52,120 nt of DNA. Origin: a bacterium (lineage in GTDB: Bacteria > Patescibacteria > Dojkabacteria > JAKAPS01 > JAJZLI01). The stretch is taken from positions 1-52,120 of the forward strand of contig JAJZKG010000004.1 in assembly GCA_021809565.1 (NCBI GenBank). Direction: 5' to 3'. Below the pieces are notes generated by a model, which was not told the DNA's origin, searched no databases, and worked only from the letters and a program-made list of their open reading frames with translations. Positions 34,223-41,774 of the stretch are shown here, in pieces (positions within the stretch are counted from its first letter, which is position 1; each line of letters starts with the position of its first letter). The translations under genes and the position numbers were made by a program.

Positions 34223-35167
34223 TTAATGTCGTTCGTTATGTATCGTTTCTAGAACATCAAAAAATAAACTTGGTTGGTCAAACATGGGCATATGTCCTGC
34301 GTAAGGAATAGTGAATATTCTTTTGTCAGGAGCTTTTATGCTATCAAAATACTTTCTTGCACCACTTAATGGTGTTTGCCAGTCATTCTCTCCAAAAATA
34401 TAGTAAACAGGCACTTTGTATATTGCGGGTTGAATAGAAAAGTTCACCATGGCTAAATAGTTAATAAGTTTTTTGCTGGCAGTTGAACCTTTAATGAGTG
34501 CCTTAAAATCTGAAAAACCGAAAATTGGACTCTTGAAAAGTGTTGCAAGTCTTGGTTTAGTTGATAGTCCATATTTTACTTTAAGGTTATTTACTATCAC
34601 GTTTTTCTTGAGCCAATCCTCACCCAATGCTTCTCCTGGATAGTTGCCGATTGCCACAAGTTTTTTCATAGCTTTTTTATCATTTGCTTTCTCTACCAGC
34701 TCTTTGACTTTTTCATAGCCAATACGTTCGTTTTCAATCTTATTCACAACTTGACTGACTGCAATGTAATAATCGACATCTTCTGGGTGCTTCATAACGA
34801 ACTCTGTAGCAAGTACCGTTCCCCAAGAATGTCCTAGAATAACAACTTTATCAGTTGCGTACTTCTTCTTTAAGTAGGCGACCACTCCAACAAGGTCGTC
34901 TAAAAGCTGTTCAAAAGTTGGTAGTGTGTGTGGGTTTCGGATAAGTGTCTTTCCGCTGCCTCTTTGGTCCCAATGTACTACAGTATATATATTCTCCCAG
35001 CCATTTTGAAAGGCATAAGCAAAGATGGAACTCGGTGCACCAGGGCCGCCATGCACAAACAACATAATTTGATTTTTATTATTGACGCTAGAGTGCATGA
35101 GGTATTGATCAATACCGTTTATACTAACAAATTCTTCAGTATATGGCTGTTTTTCAGTATTACTCAT
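34223..35167 (-). CDS. Alpha/beta hydrolase, proline iminopeptidase-like
   Basis: This 314-residue alpha/beta hydrolase of the prolyl aminopeptidase (S33) group has LFVHGGPG, VVHWDQRGSG, the nucleophile GHSWG, FGEND (acid) and YAGHMP (His). It probably cleaves N-terminal Pro from small peptides or acts on related amides or esters. The ORF extends 26 codons upstream to 35245, but that extension reads through dispersed-repeat copy C. ATG 35167 (MSNTEKQ) has TAAAGT seven bases before it with a TG two bases ahead and is preferred. Base composition looks clearly more GC-rich than the neighbours, suggesting recent acquisition. Confidence 0.86.
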   Translation of the reverse strand: MSNTEKQPYTEEFVSINGIDQYLMHSSVNNKNQIMLFVHGGPGAPSSIFAYAFQNGWENIYTVVHWDQRGSGKTLIRNPHTLPTFEQLLDDLVGVVAYLKKKYATDKVVILGHSWGTVLATEFVMKHPEDVDYYIAVSQVVNKIENERIGYEKVKELVEKANDKKAMKKLVAIGNYPGEALGEDWLKKNVIVNNLKVKYGLSTKPRLATLFKSPIFGFSDFKALIKGSTASKKLINYLAMVNFSIQPAIYKVPVYYIFGENDWQTPLSGARKYFDSIKAPDKRIFTIPYAGHMPMFDQPSLFFDVLETIHNERH

Positions 35168-35218
35168 TACGTTTACTTTAGCATTTATCTTAAGTTTGGA
35201 CAAGGTAATGAAACATGC

Positions 35219-35237
35219 TGGGTATTGTGGATGATGT
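35219..35237 (+). repeat. Dispersed repeat, copy C
   Basis: TGGGTATTGTGGATGATGT, just upstream of the hydrolase start on the minus strand. It is followed by CGAACCATAGTTATTAATTT. Confidence 0.7.
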
Positions 35238-35322
35238 CGAACCATAGTTATTAATTTATTACCTATATATTAGTATATTTTCCAATCTTTTTATATATCA
35301 CCACTTGCCTGCGTAACATCAG

Positions 35323-36411
35323 TTAATTAGTATCAATAGTATTTTTTATTGTTAAAAATGCTCCTAATAACATTAATAAAGAAAATATTATTAGTACTAT
35401 TATGTCTAATATTAAAGTATGTGAATCTAAATTTTTTCCTTTAATCATAATAATTCTAAGACCTTGTACTGCATACGTTAATGGTAAAATATTTGAAATA
35501 GTTTTTAATACAGGTGGCTCAGTATTAACCGTAAAAATTATGCCAGAGAGTAATACTTGTGGAATTATAACTAATGGTATAAATTGTATAGCTTGAAACT
35601 CTGTTTTAGAAAACATACTAAGAAAAATTCCAGTATTAACAGCTGAAATAGTTAATAAAAACTCTATAATTAATATGTAGAGAATATTTCCAATATTATA
35701 CATATTTAAAACATATAAACTAAATAGTAATACTATTACTGCTTGTACAAATGATAATAAGATGAATGCTATCATGTATCCAAAAACAATATCAGTTTTA
35801 CTTAAAGGACTTGCAATAAGCCTTTCTAATGTTCCTTCAGATCTTTCTCTTAAAAAAGATACTGAAGTTATTAAAAATACAAGAAAAAAGACTATTATGC
35901 CTATAAAAGCTGGACCAAAATAGTCCAATACATTAAGTTTAGAATTTCCGTATAAATAATGAATTGATTCTTTTACTTTCATTCCTTTTATAGAATAAGC
36001 TTTATTTATATTACTTAATAAATTCTGAACTTCTTGTGGCTGACTTCCTTCTAGATATATATTTGAAGAAATAGTATGGTTCATTAAAAAATTATTTGTA
36101 AAATTTGATGGAAAAATGATATATCCTTGTATTTTATTTGATAGTAAATCTTTTTTTAATTGATTAATATTTTCTATTTTTATATTAATATCTTTATTAT
36201 GTAATAAATTATTACTGAATTCTTTTCCTAAAAATCCATTATCTTGATTGTTTAATCCTAAAGTTAGATTTGTACTTTGACCTAATAACATATATCCTAA
36301 CAAAGAAAGAATAATTAAAGGAACTATAAAAAATAAAGCAACAGTCCTTTTATCATTTTTAAATTGTTTTAATATTCTTATAACAATAGATATAATGTTT
36401 TTTAGGTTCAT
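35323..36411 (-). CDS. ABC-2 type transporter permease
   Basis: This 362-residue permease has one helix at the N-terminus (about 25-45), a large outside domain (about 50-165) and five helices in the second half (starting near 170). This matches the YhgE/DrrB/YbhR-like ABC-2 plan. The intracellular helix RERSEGTLERLIASPLSKTDIVFGY is the family hallmark. It is separated by four bases from the ATPase gene upstream, so the two form one exporter. Cargo is unknown; ABC-2 pairs of this type often export antibiotics, lipids or polysaccharide. Confidence 0.9.
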   Translation of the reverse strand: MNLKNIISIVIRILKQFKNDKRTVALFFIVPLIILSLLGYMLLGQSTNLTLGLNNQDNGFLGKEFSNNLLHNKDINIKIENINQLKKDLLSNKIQGYIIFPSNFTNNFLMNHTISSNIYLEGSQPQEVQNLLSNINKAYSIKGMKVKESIHYLYGNSKLNVLDYFGPAFIGIIVFFLVFLITSVSFLRERSEGTLERLIASPLSKTDIVFGYMIAFILLSFVQAVIVLLFSLYVLNMYNIGNILYILIIEFLLTISAVNTGIFLSMFSKTEFQAIQFIPLVIIPQVLLSGIIFTVNTEPPVLKTISNILPLTYAVQGLRIIMIKGKNLDSHTLILDIIVLIIFSLLMLLGAFLTIKNTIDTN

Positions 36412-36415
36412 AATA

Positions 36416-37114
36416 TTATTTAGATAAACTTAAAAAAGCATTTTCTAAATTATTAGAATTAGTTTTTTTTAATAAATCAGACACACTACCTTCTGCTATT
36501 AGTTTACCAAATCTCATTAAGGCTAGTTTATCACAATGCTCTGCTTCATCCATGACATGACTAGAAACTATTATAGTAGTATCATTCTCTTTAGATATTT
36601 TATCAAAATAAGACCAAAACTGAGCTCTTAATAAAGGGTCTACACCTACCGTTGGTTCATCTAAAAAAAGTAGTTTAGGTTTATGTACTAATGCACACGC
36701 AAGAGAACATCGTTGTTTCATACCTCCACTTAATCTAGAGACCTTTTTATTTTTTATTTGTACTAATTCTACTAAATCTAAAATGAAATCTATGTTATCT
36801 TCAGCGTTATATATAGATGCAAAAAATTTTATATTATCAAATACTGTAAGATCTTGATATAAAGAGCTCTGTTGAGGCATATAACCAATATCTTTTAAAA
36901 TCTCTTTATTATTCATATCTTTTTTTATTACAATAACTTCTCCTTTATCATAATCTAGAATGCCAAGTAATATTCTTATCAGAGTTGTTTTTCCTGAACC
37001 ATTAGGACCTAATAATCCATATATAGAACCCTTTTTTATTGATAATGATAAATTGTCAATTACATTTATCCCGGAGAAAGTTTTTGTTAAATTTGTCACT
37101 TCAATTATATTCAT
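36416..37114 (-). CDS. ABC transporter ATPase (ABC-2 partner)
   Basis: This 232-residue ATPase has Walker A GPNGSGKTTL, Q-loop MPQQSSLYQDLTV, signature LSGGMKQRCSLACAL, Walker B LLFLDEPTVGVDP and the switch His in VSSHVMDEAEHCD. The TVGVDP and MDEAE features place it with exporters of the DrrA/YbhF kind. TATAAT (forward 37122-37127) lies seven bases before the ATG. Confidence 0.92.
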   Translation of the reverse strand: MNIIEVTNLTKTFSGINVIDNLSLSIKKGSIYGLLGPNGSGKTTLIRILLGILDYDKGEVIVIKKDMNNKEILKDIGYMPQQSSLYQDLTVFDNIKFFASIYNAEDNIDFILDLVELVQIKNKKVSRLSGGMKQRCSLACALVHKPKLLFLDEPTVGVDPLLRAQFWSYFDKISKENDTTIIVSSHVMDEAEHCDKLALMRFGKLIAEGSVSDLLKKTNSNNLENAFLSLSK

Positions 37115-37306
37115 AAATTATATTATAAACTTATGAATATATAATACAATATTATATATACTTGGTTTTAATGGGGATTAGAAGTTTAATTATTATATTA
37201 TAACATCTATGATAAATCTTCTATAAAAAAATAAATAAAACTTTTAAATTATATTATTTTTCAACCAACCATTCCCACTTTACTTAAATTGTGAATAAAG
37301 TGAAAT

Positions 37307-37418
37307 AAACTTCTGGGATGCTGTCCCATAGGTGGAATCCCATTTTAAAAACCTCATTTTAACCGATGATTTACTAGATAAATTGGATATGATGAAGAAT
37401 AACAGAATTATTTAAAAA
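37307..37418 (+). repeat. ~113-bp direct repeat, copy 1 (after the toxin gene)
   Basis: This 112-base element is about 80-85% identical to 38048-38160. Shared landmarks are AAACTTCTGGGA, GCTGTCCC, TAGGTGGAA, CCCAT, TTTAAAAACCTCATTTTAAC, ATTGGA, ATGATGAA, AATAA and GAATTATTTAAAA. It contains the short hairpin TGGGA-tgctg-TCCCA. It begins 15 bases beyond the stop of the toxin gene (minus strand). Confidence 0.85.
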
Positions 37419-37433
37419 AATTAAGGAGAATAT

Positions 37434-37697
37434 CTAATATACTTGATTATGAGTTCCTATATCAAATAATAGTATTGAATCTTCTTCAATTTTATATATT
37501 ACTCTTATATCTCCTGTAACTGAGAAAGAATTATAGATTGACAGCTTACCAGTTAATTTATGGTTTTTTAAAACAGGATTATTGAAATTATCAAGAAATA
37601 TGCCTAATCGTTTTTGAAATTTATCAACTAACTTTGGGTTAGGAGAAATTCTTTTTTTATAGTTCTTTAAAAAATTCTTATGGTATTTAATCTTCAT
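37434..37697 (-). CDS. Type II toxin, RelE/YafQ-like mRNA interferase
   Basis: This 87-residue RelE-superfamily toxin has the YafQ-type pattern HKNFLKNYKKR at the front, KNHKLTGKLS, a core DIRVIYKIEEDSILLFDIGTHNQVY (split: DIRVIYK; LLFDIGTHNQVY) with the Arg and the conserved GTH-x-x-Y ending. Such toxins cut mRNA in the ribosomal A site. It overlaps the antitoxin gene by 11 bases. A 113-bp repeat follows on its 3' side. Confidence 0.9.
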   Translation of the reverse strand: MKIKYHKNFLKNYKKRISPNPKLVDKFQKRLGIFLDNFNNPVLKNHKLTGKLSIYNSFSVTGDIRVIYKIEEDSILLFDIGTHNQVY

Positions 37698-37968
37698 TTA
37701 ATTGCTTCATTAAGTCCTTAGCGCTAACAGCTTCATATATATTTGTATTATTCTTAAAATCTTCTTCTATCTTAAGATATCGTTTTTCAGATTTATGAGA
37801 TAATTGTGTATTTTCTTGAAATGATATATCAATATTGTCTTTTGATACCTTTACTAAAAAGACCCTTATAAACTCTTGTAGGGAAGAGAATCCCTTAGAT
37901 AAAGCTACTATTTCAGCTTCATCTTTTAAATTTTTATTCATTGGTATTTGTAATATTACTTTATTCAT
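37687..37968 (-). CDS. Type II antitoxin with ribbon-helix-helix-like N-terminus
   Basis: This 93-residue protein has an N-terminal strand and two helices (NKVILQIPMNKNLKDEAEIVALSKGFSS) that fit a RelB/DinJ-like DNA-binding domain, and a charged C-terminal half that would wrap the toxin. Upstream is a perfect 20-bp palindrome, the expected operator. Translation of toxin and antitoxin is probably coupled through the 11-base overlap. Confidence 0.85.
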   Translation of the reverse strand: MNKVILQIPMNKNLKDEAEIVALSKGFSSLQEFIRVFLVKVSKDNIDISFQENTQLSHKSEKRYLKIEEDFKNNTNIYEAVSAKDLMKQLNED

Positions 37969-37987
37969 AACATTATAATTATATCAT

Positions 37988-38007
37988 TTTGATATTATAA
38001 TATCAAA
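37988..38007. promoter_or_regulatory. Perfect 20-bp palindrome: toxin-antitoxin operator
   Basis: TTTGATATTATAATATCAAA is a perfect palindrome 19 bases upstream of the antitoxin ATG. A TATAAT closer to the start gives a leaderless promoter, so antitoxin bound at the palindrome would overlap RNA polymerase. RelB-type proteins commonly bind such dyads. Confidence 0.85.
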
Positions 38008-38047
38008 TTTAATTATAAACTATAAAATGAAATATATAATGTAATAG

Positions 38048-38160
38048 AAACTTCTGGGAAGCTGTCCCGTAGGTGGAACCCCATCTTTAAAAACCTCATT
38101 TTAACTTTTGAAAAACTAAATACATTGGACATGATGAAAAATAATAGAATTATTTAAAAA
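38048..38160 (+). repeat. ~113-bp direct repeat, copy 2 (after the NMP kinase gene)
   Basis: Second copy of the element at 37307. It overlaps the last codons and stop (38154-38156) of the kinase gene, and the toxin-antitoxin pair lies between the two copies. Hairpin GGGA-agctg-TCCC is kept with a compensatory change next to it (CCCG for CCCA). Confidence 0.85.
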
Positions 38161-38786
38161 GTATATTTCAATAATTTTAGATCTATTTCCTTAAATAGGT
38201 CTTCTTTATTATTGGTATTATTTTTGATTTTTATTATATCAGCAAATTCACCAAATTCTTTTATCAATTCATTTTTATTTTTTAAATATTGATTATATCT
38301 AATTAGAAATATTTCAATAGTATCATCTTTTCTATTAAATAATTGATTTTTACACACTGGACAATGATTTCGATTTATATCGTCGGAATTAAAAGTTAGA
38401 TTACATTTTTTGCAGTATAATCTTAAGCTTATTCTTTCCAATAATACTTTTTTCGAAGTTTGCACCAAAATAACAAAAACTTTCTCTTTATCTATATAAT
38501 TTTCTTTTAAATAGTTTAGTTCATCTATATTTTTAGGATAATTATCTAAAATATAATCATCTTTACTATTAAAATAAGTTTTTAGAACATCCAAAGATAT
38601 TTTTGGAGGGTATGGCTTATTTTCATAATTATTTTTTAGTAAAAAACCTCCATATTTTTTATTCTCTGTTATATACCTATCTACTAAAACCTTGAATCTT
38701 AAATATTTAATGTTATATTTCTTACTTATAAATTCTGCTGTAGAAGATTTTCCTGAAAATGGTGGGCCTATTAAAAATATTATCAT
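38154..38786 (-). CDS. Adenylate-kinase-like NMP kinase with zinc-ribbon LID
   Basis: This 210-residue P-loop kinase has Walker A GPPFSGKSS (Gly7-Ser15), the DGFPR-like DNYPKN at 81-86, a LID-type zinc ribbon (Cys125, Cys128, Cys142, Cys145) and a closing RKDDTIEIFLIRYNQYLKN like the R-x-DD-x-x-E motif of adenylate kinase. It should transfer phosphate between nucleoside mono- and triphosphates. Whether its substrate is AMP is open, since DGFPR is changed. It is the last gene of a tight minus-strand cluster with folE (5-base gap). Confidence 0.8.
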   Translation of the reverse strand: MIIFLIGPPFSGKSSTAEFISKKYNIKYLRFKVLVDRYITENKKYGGFLLKNNYENKPYPPKISLDVLKTYFNSKDDYILDNYPKNIDELNYLKENYIDKEKVFVILVQTSKKVLLERISLRLYCKKCNLTFNSDDINRNHCPVCKNQLFNRKDDTIEIFLIRYNQYLKNKNELIKEFGEFADIIKIKNNTNNKEDLFKEIDLKLLKYTF

Positions 38787-38791
38787 TTGAA

Positions 38792-39358
38792 TTACTTTAA
38801 ACTACATAGTGTTAAAAATTCATTTTTTGTATTTATATCATCTTTAAAAACACCTCTAATAGCAGAAGTTATGTTATCATTGTTTGTTTTTGTACCTCTT
38901 AAAGTCATACAACTATGTTTTCCTTTAACAATAACTATAATTCCCTTAGGTTTCAAAGTAGTATTAAAGATATCTATAATTTCTTGAGTAAAATCTTCTT
39001 GTAATGCAGGTTTTGAAGCTAATATGTCTATAACTTTAACAATTTTAGAAAATCCTAATGTTAATTCTGTTGGAATATACCCAAACATTATCTCATAATT
39101 GACAGGTAACAAATGATGAGAGCATAAAGAAACACTTTTTATTGGATTTAAGACTATCATTCCTTTGTATGTTGTAGGAAATTTCGCTTCCAGTAGATGT
39201 TTTATCTCAATATTAGATTCTTCATTCAAACCCTTACACAAATCCATTAATGACTTCACCAATCTTTTGGGAGTACCAACAACATTTGGATTAGATAAAT
39301 CTATACCTAATCCTTCTAGTAGCATTCTTGCACCTTTTTCAGACAAATCTATGTTCAT
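38792..39358 (-). CDS. folE: GTP cyclohydrolase I (FolE), divergent
   Basis: This 188-residue GTP cyclohydrolase I converts GTP to 7,8-dihydroneopterin triphosphate plus formate. The zinc ligands Cys79, His82 and Cys150 and catalytic His81 are seen in SLCSHHLLPV and GKHSCMTLRG. GYIPTELTLGFSKIVKVIDILAS is split here as GYIPTEL and LGFSKIVKVIDIL, and is typical. Changes from the standard enzyme: CEHH is CSHH, and the RRLQVQE motif reads SKPALQE. No folate- or deazaguanine-pathway partner (folB, folK, queD, queE, queC) is in the window. Its start lies 20 bases inside the preceding kinase gene. Confidence 0.88.
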   Translation of the reverse strand: MNIDLSEKGARMLLEGLGIDLSNPNVVGTPKRLVKSLMDLCKGLNEESNIEIKHLLEAKFPTTYKGMIVLNPIKSVSLCSHHLLPVNYEIMFGYIPTELTLGFSKIVKVIDILASKPALQEDFTQEIIDIFNTTLKPKGIIVIVKGKHSCMTLRGTKTNNDNITSAIRGVFKDDINTKNEFLTLCSLK

Positions 39359-40007
39359 ATTTATTAATTTTCTCAAAAGTTGTATTTATTATTTCTGACT
39401 GAGTATTATTATTAAAAACTAAAATCTTTGATATTTCTTTTAAATTACTAAATATTCCTTTATACTCACTTTTATACCTTCTATAACTTTCAGATATTTG
39501 AGTTTTATTTGAATATACTTTATCATTTCCTTTTACTAGTATTGAATGACAATATGGGCATTTTTGTTCTAATATAGGAGAAGCTACTACCGTGTTAATC
39601 ATATAAGGACATGTTAAACATATTAATTTAACTTCCATAATACTATATATGTTCTTTATATTTTCATTTAATATGATACTATAGTTATTATTTGTCAAAT
39701 TTTTTTCCAAAAGATATTCTTTAAGTATTTTTGCTTCAATAGCTCCTTTAGGATACCCATCCAATACATAATTATCCTCTGCATTACTTAACATATATTT
39801 TGATATTATTTTAAACGCTAATTCTGGAGGGAATACAGCACCTTTACTCCATACTGCTTTAACAATATCAAGGTCATCTTCGTCTGATTTTATATAATCT
39901 AGAACTAAACTGCGGAATGAGAAATGATCTAATCCATATTTATTTGAAACATTTACTGAAAGAACAAATTTATTAGTACCTGGAGCTCCTGTAATAAAAA
40001 TTCTCAT
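39339..40007 (-). CDS. Second adenylate-kinase-like protein, degenerate P-loop
   Basis: This 222-residue protein has the same plan as the kinase at 38154: an N-terminal P-loop region GAPGTNKF, DGYPKG at 83-88, and a zinc ribbon (Cys130, Cys133, Cys150, Cys153). The Walker A is altered: the Gly before Lys is Asn12 and the Ser/Thr after Lys is Phe14, so ATP binding in the usual way is doubtful. It could be a regulatory partner of the intact kinase. It overlaps folE by 20 bases and follows the CYTH gene by 8 bases. Confidence 0.78.
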   Translation of the reverse strand: MRIFITGAPGTNKFVLSVNVSNKYGLDHFSFRSLVLDYIKSDEDDLDIVKAVWSKGAVFPPELAFKIISKYMLSNAEDNYVLDGYPKGAIEAKILKEYLLEKNLTNNNYSIILNENIKNIYSIMEVKLICLTCPYMINTVVASPILEQKCPYCHSILVKGNDKVYSNKTQISESYRRYKSEYKGIFSNLKEISKILVFNNNTQSEIINTTFEKINKYEHRFV

Positions 40008-40015
40008 ACTTAATT

Positions 40016-40591
40016 TTATGGTAAATTACATTTATTAAATAATATGTGTATACTAGGTTCTATTCCTTTTTTGATACACCTTTTTGTATATATAGTATCA
40101 CAAGAATCTGTTAGATTATCATTCATTCTAAATCCTAAATCTCTGGATAATTTGACAATATGCTTTTCATCTCCCTCTATTTCAATAAAAACTCCATAGG
40201 GAAATTCATCAATCATTACTTCTATATGATTTTTATGAAAATACGTTCTATATCTTTCATAAGATGTTGTTTTTGTAAACTCCATCATTTTAAGTATTTT
40301 TTCCATAGTATCAAAATCAGAGATCTCTACTTCATACTCTATCTCTTTCTTTATTCCTTTTCTGGAGAGAGGTTTTTTATATGTTAATATTGTTTTCTCT
40401 CCACTTCTTCTCAATCTTATACGACCATCGGTTATTTGCATTATTTGAGAAGGATTGTCATACATAACACTTAATTCATACACTCTTTTTGACAACGCAA
40501 ATCCTATACTTTGTAGTTTTTTATTAAAAAAATCTATCTTATCTTTATTTATTTCAAACTTTAGTTCAATTTCTATATCTTTATTTTTCAT
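40016..40591 (-). CDS. CYTH-domain (triphosphate tunnel) phosphohydrolase
   Basis: This 191-residue protein starts with the CYTH signature ExExK (Glu7, Glu9, Lys11 in IEIELK), followed by RIRLRRSG, ILTYKKP, EYEVEIS, YERYRTYF and EVMIDEFPYGVFIEIEG. These basic and acidic strands line the tunnel of triphosphate tunnel metalloenzymes, which act on thiamine triphosphate, tripolyphosphate or ATP (class IV cyclases). The family makes it plausible that the substrate is an organic triphosphate. TAATAT (forward 40598-40603) in the 12-base gap from the gene upstream gives its own -10. Confidence 0.87.
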   Translation of the reverse strand: MKNKDIEIELKFEINKDKIDFFNKKLQSIGFALSKRVYELSVMYDNPSQIMQITDGRIRLRRSGEKTILTYKKPLSRKGIKKEIEYEVEISDFDTMEKILKMMEFTKTTSYERYRTYFHKNHIEVMIDEFPYGVFIEIEGDEKHIVKLSRDLGFRMNDNLTDSCDTIYTKRCIKKGIEPSIHILFNKCNLP

Positions 40592-40603
40592 TGTTGTATA
40601 TTA

Positions 40604-41536
40604 TTATAAATTAATATCCCATTCACGTATAGTAGAAGATTTTTCATTATTTACTGATTTTCTAGGATATATAACAGATATATCAGCTTCTTCGTTCATT
40701 CCATTATACAAAGCTCCTTTTTCATAATCATATCCACTATAAAATACTATTGGTTGCTTATATTTTTTTCTTAAAACAATACTTTGGTGCGAATATGAAT
40801 GTGCATGAATTTGAGTTCTAATATCACATTCTTCTTCAGTCCAACCAAAAACTTTGCTATAAAATTGTCTATCCTTCCATTTAGCTCTTTCTAAAGCTTT
40901 TTTATCAACTTTTGGATTTTTAATTAATTTACCTTCATATCCTACTATATTCATTAAATTCCCTAAACTAGATAACACATCATATTCAAATCCATAAACA
41001 TTAGAAATAATTCGATCTAAGTTTATAATATTCTGAAATCTTTGTAATTCATTAATATCACAAACTATCTTGTTCCATCTTTCAATAGATATATCTGCAA
41101 AATAAATATTCACGGTAGAAGGTATCCCTAATTTATCAGTATTCTTTTTAAATGTATATATGTTTGCAAAATTTCTATATGTTGTATTTCCTGGTTCATC
41201 CACAAAACCATAGACATCAATACCTTTTTTATATGAAGGGCATAATATTGAAATGTAATTAAGAGGAACATTATTTATTATTGAGTTAAATAAAAATTTA
41301 TGAAAAATCTTATCATGCCTTTTAGCCCTAAATCCTTCTAACTCATCTAATCTTAAATTGTACCAAAACATACATGCTTTAGTTAAATTCTCAATGTCTT
41401 TAGATTTAATATTATTAGGATTATTTACTTCCCCCATAAACGAATAATAATCTGATATAACCAGATTAAGTTCATGTAGTATTTTATTATTATTAAAGTT
41501 TAAAGACTTATAGAAATCAATTTTTTTGATTAACAT
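40604..41536 (-). CDS. Protein of unknown function, first gene of the folE/kinase/CYTH cluster
   Basis: This 310-residue soluble protein is not recognised. The first ~95 residues look helical. Then come strand-like segments YISILCPSYKKGIDVYGF and PSTVNIYFADISIERWN, a helical middle (INELQRFQNIINLDRIISNV), a Lys/Arg-rich region and a C-terminal part with HAHSYSHQSIVLRKKYKQ and IVFYSGYDYEKG. His-x-His-x4-His and the Cys-Pro-Ser-Tyr segment could be functional. The alternating strands suggest a Rossmann-like enzyme, but this is only an impression. TATAAT (forward 41545-41550) lies eight bases before the ATG, making it the start of the operon. Confidence 0.65.
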   Translation of the reverse strand: MLIKKIDFYKSLNFNNNKILHELNLVISDYYSFMGEVNNPNNIKSKDIENLTKACMFWYNLRLDELEGFRAKRHDKIFHKFLFNSIINNVPLNYISILCPSYKKGIDVYGFVDEPGNTTYRNFANIYTFKKNTDKLGIPSTVNIYFADISIERWNKIVCDINELQRFQNIINLDRIISNVYGFEYDVLSSLGNLMNIVGYEGKLIKNPKVDKKALERAKWKDRQFYSKVFGWTEEECDIRTQIHAHSYSHQSIVLRKKYKQPIVFYSGYDYEKGALYNGMNEEADISVIYPRKSVNNEKSSTIREWDINL

Positions 41537-41650
41537 TGATCTAGATTATATCACTAAATCGATAGGCTTGTCTTTGCTATGTATATCAAAGTTATAATTT
41601 CTATTGATTTGACAGTATATTTAGTGTATGAATTTATAGAAATATCAATT

Positions 41651-41669
41651 TGGGTATCGTGGACGATGT
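41651..41669 (+). repeat. Dispersed repeat, copy D
   Basis: TGGGTATCGTGGACGATGT, identical to copy A over 19 bases although more than 8 kb away. It is followed by CAGAACCATTATTATAAACT. It lies in the ~240-base space upstream of the unknown gene at 41536; I see no gene in that space. Confidence 0.75.
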
Positions 41670-41774
41670 CAGAACCATTATTATAAACTTATATCCAATA
41701 TTTATCATATTTAATAAATAATTATTACAACAAGAAATAGTCTCAATATACATATATTTAAATCAGAGAATAGT

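Noticed and set aside
37260..37306. MraZ-box-like GTGGGAA sequence on the minus strand upstream of the repeat
   Set aside because: Only one such box, without the tandem arrangement or a mraZ gene.
37307..38160. The 113-bp repeats as integron attC sites
   Set aside because: The position after genes fits, but I find no GTTRRRY/RYYYAAC core pair or long imperfect dyad, and no integrase gene.
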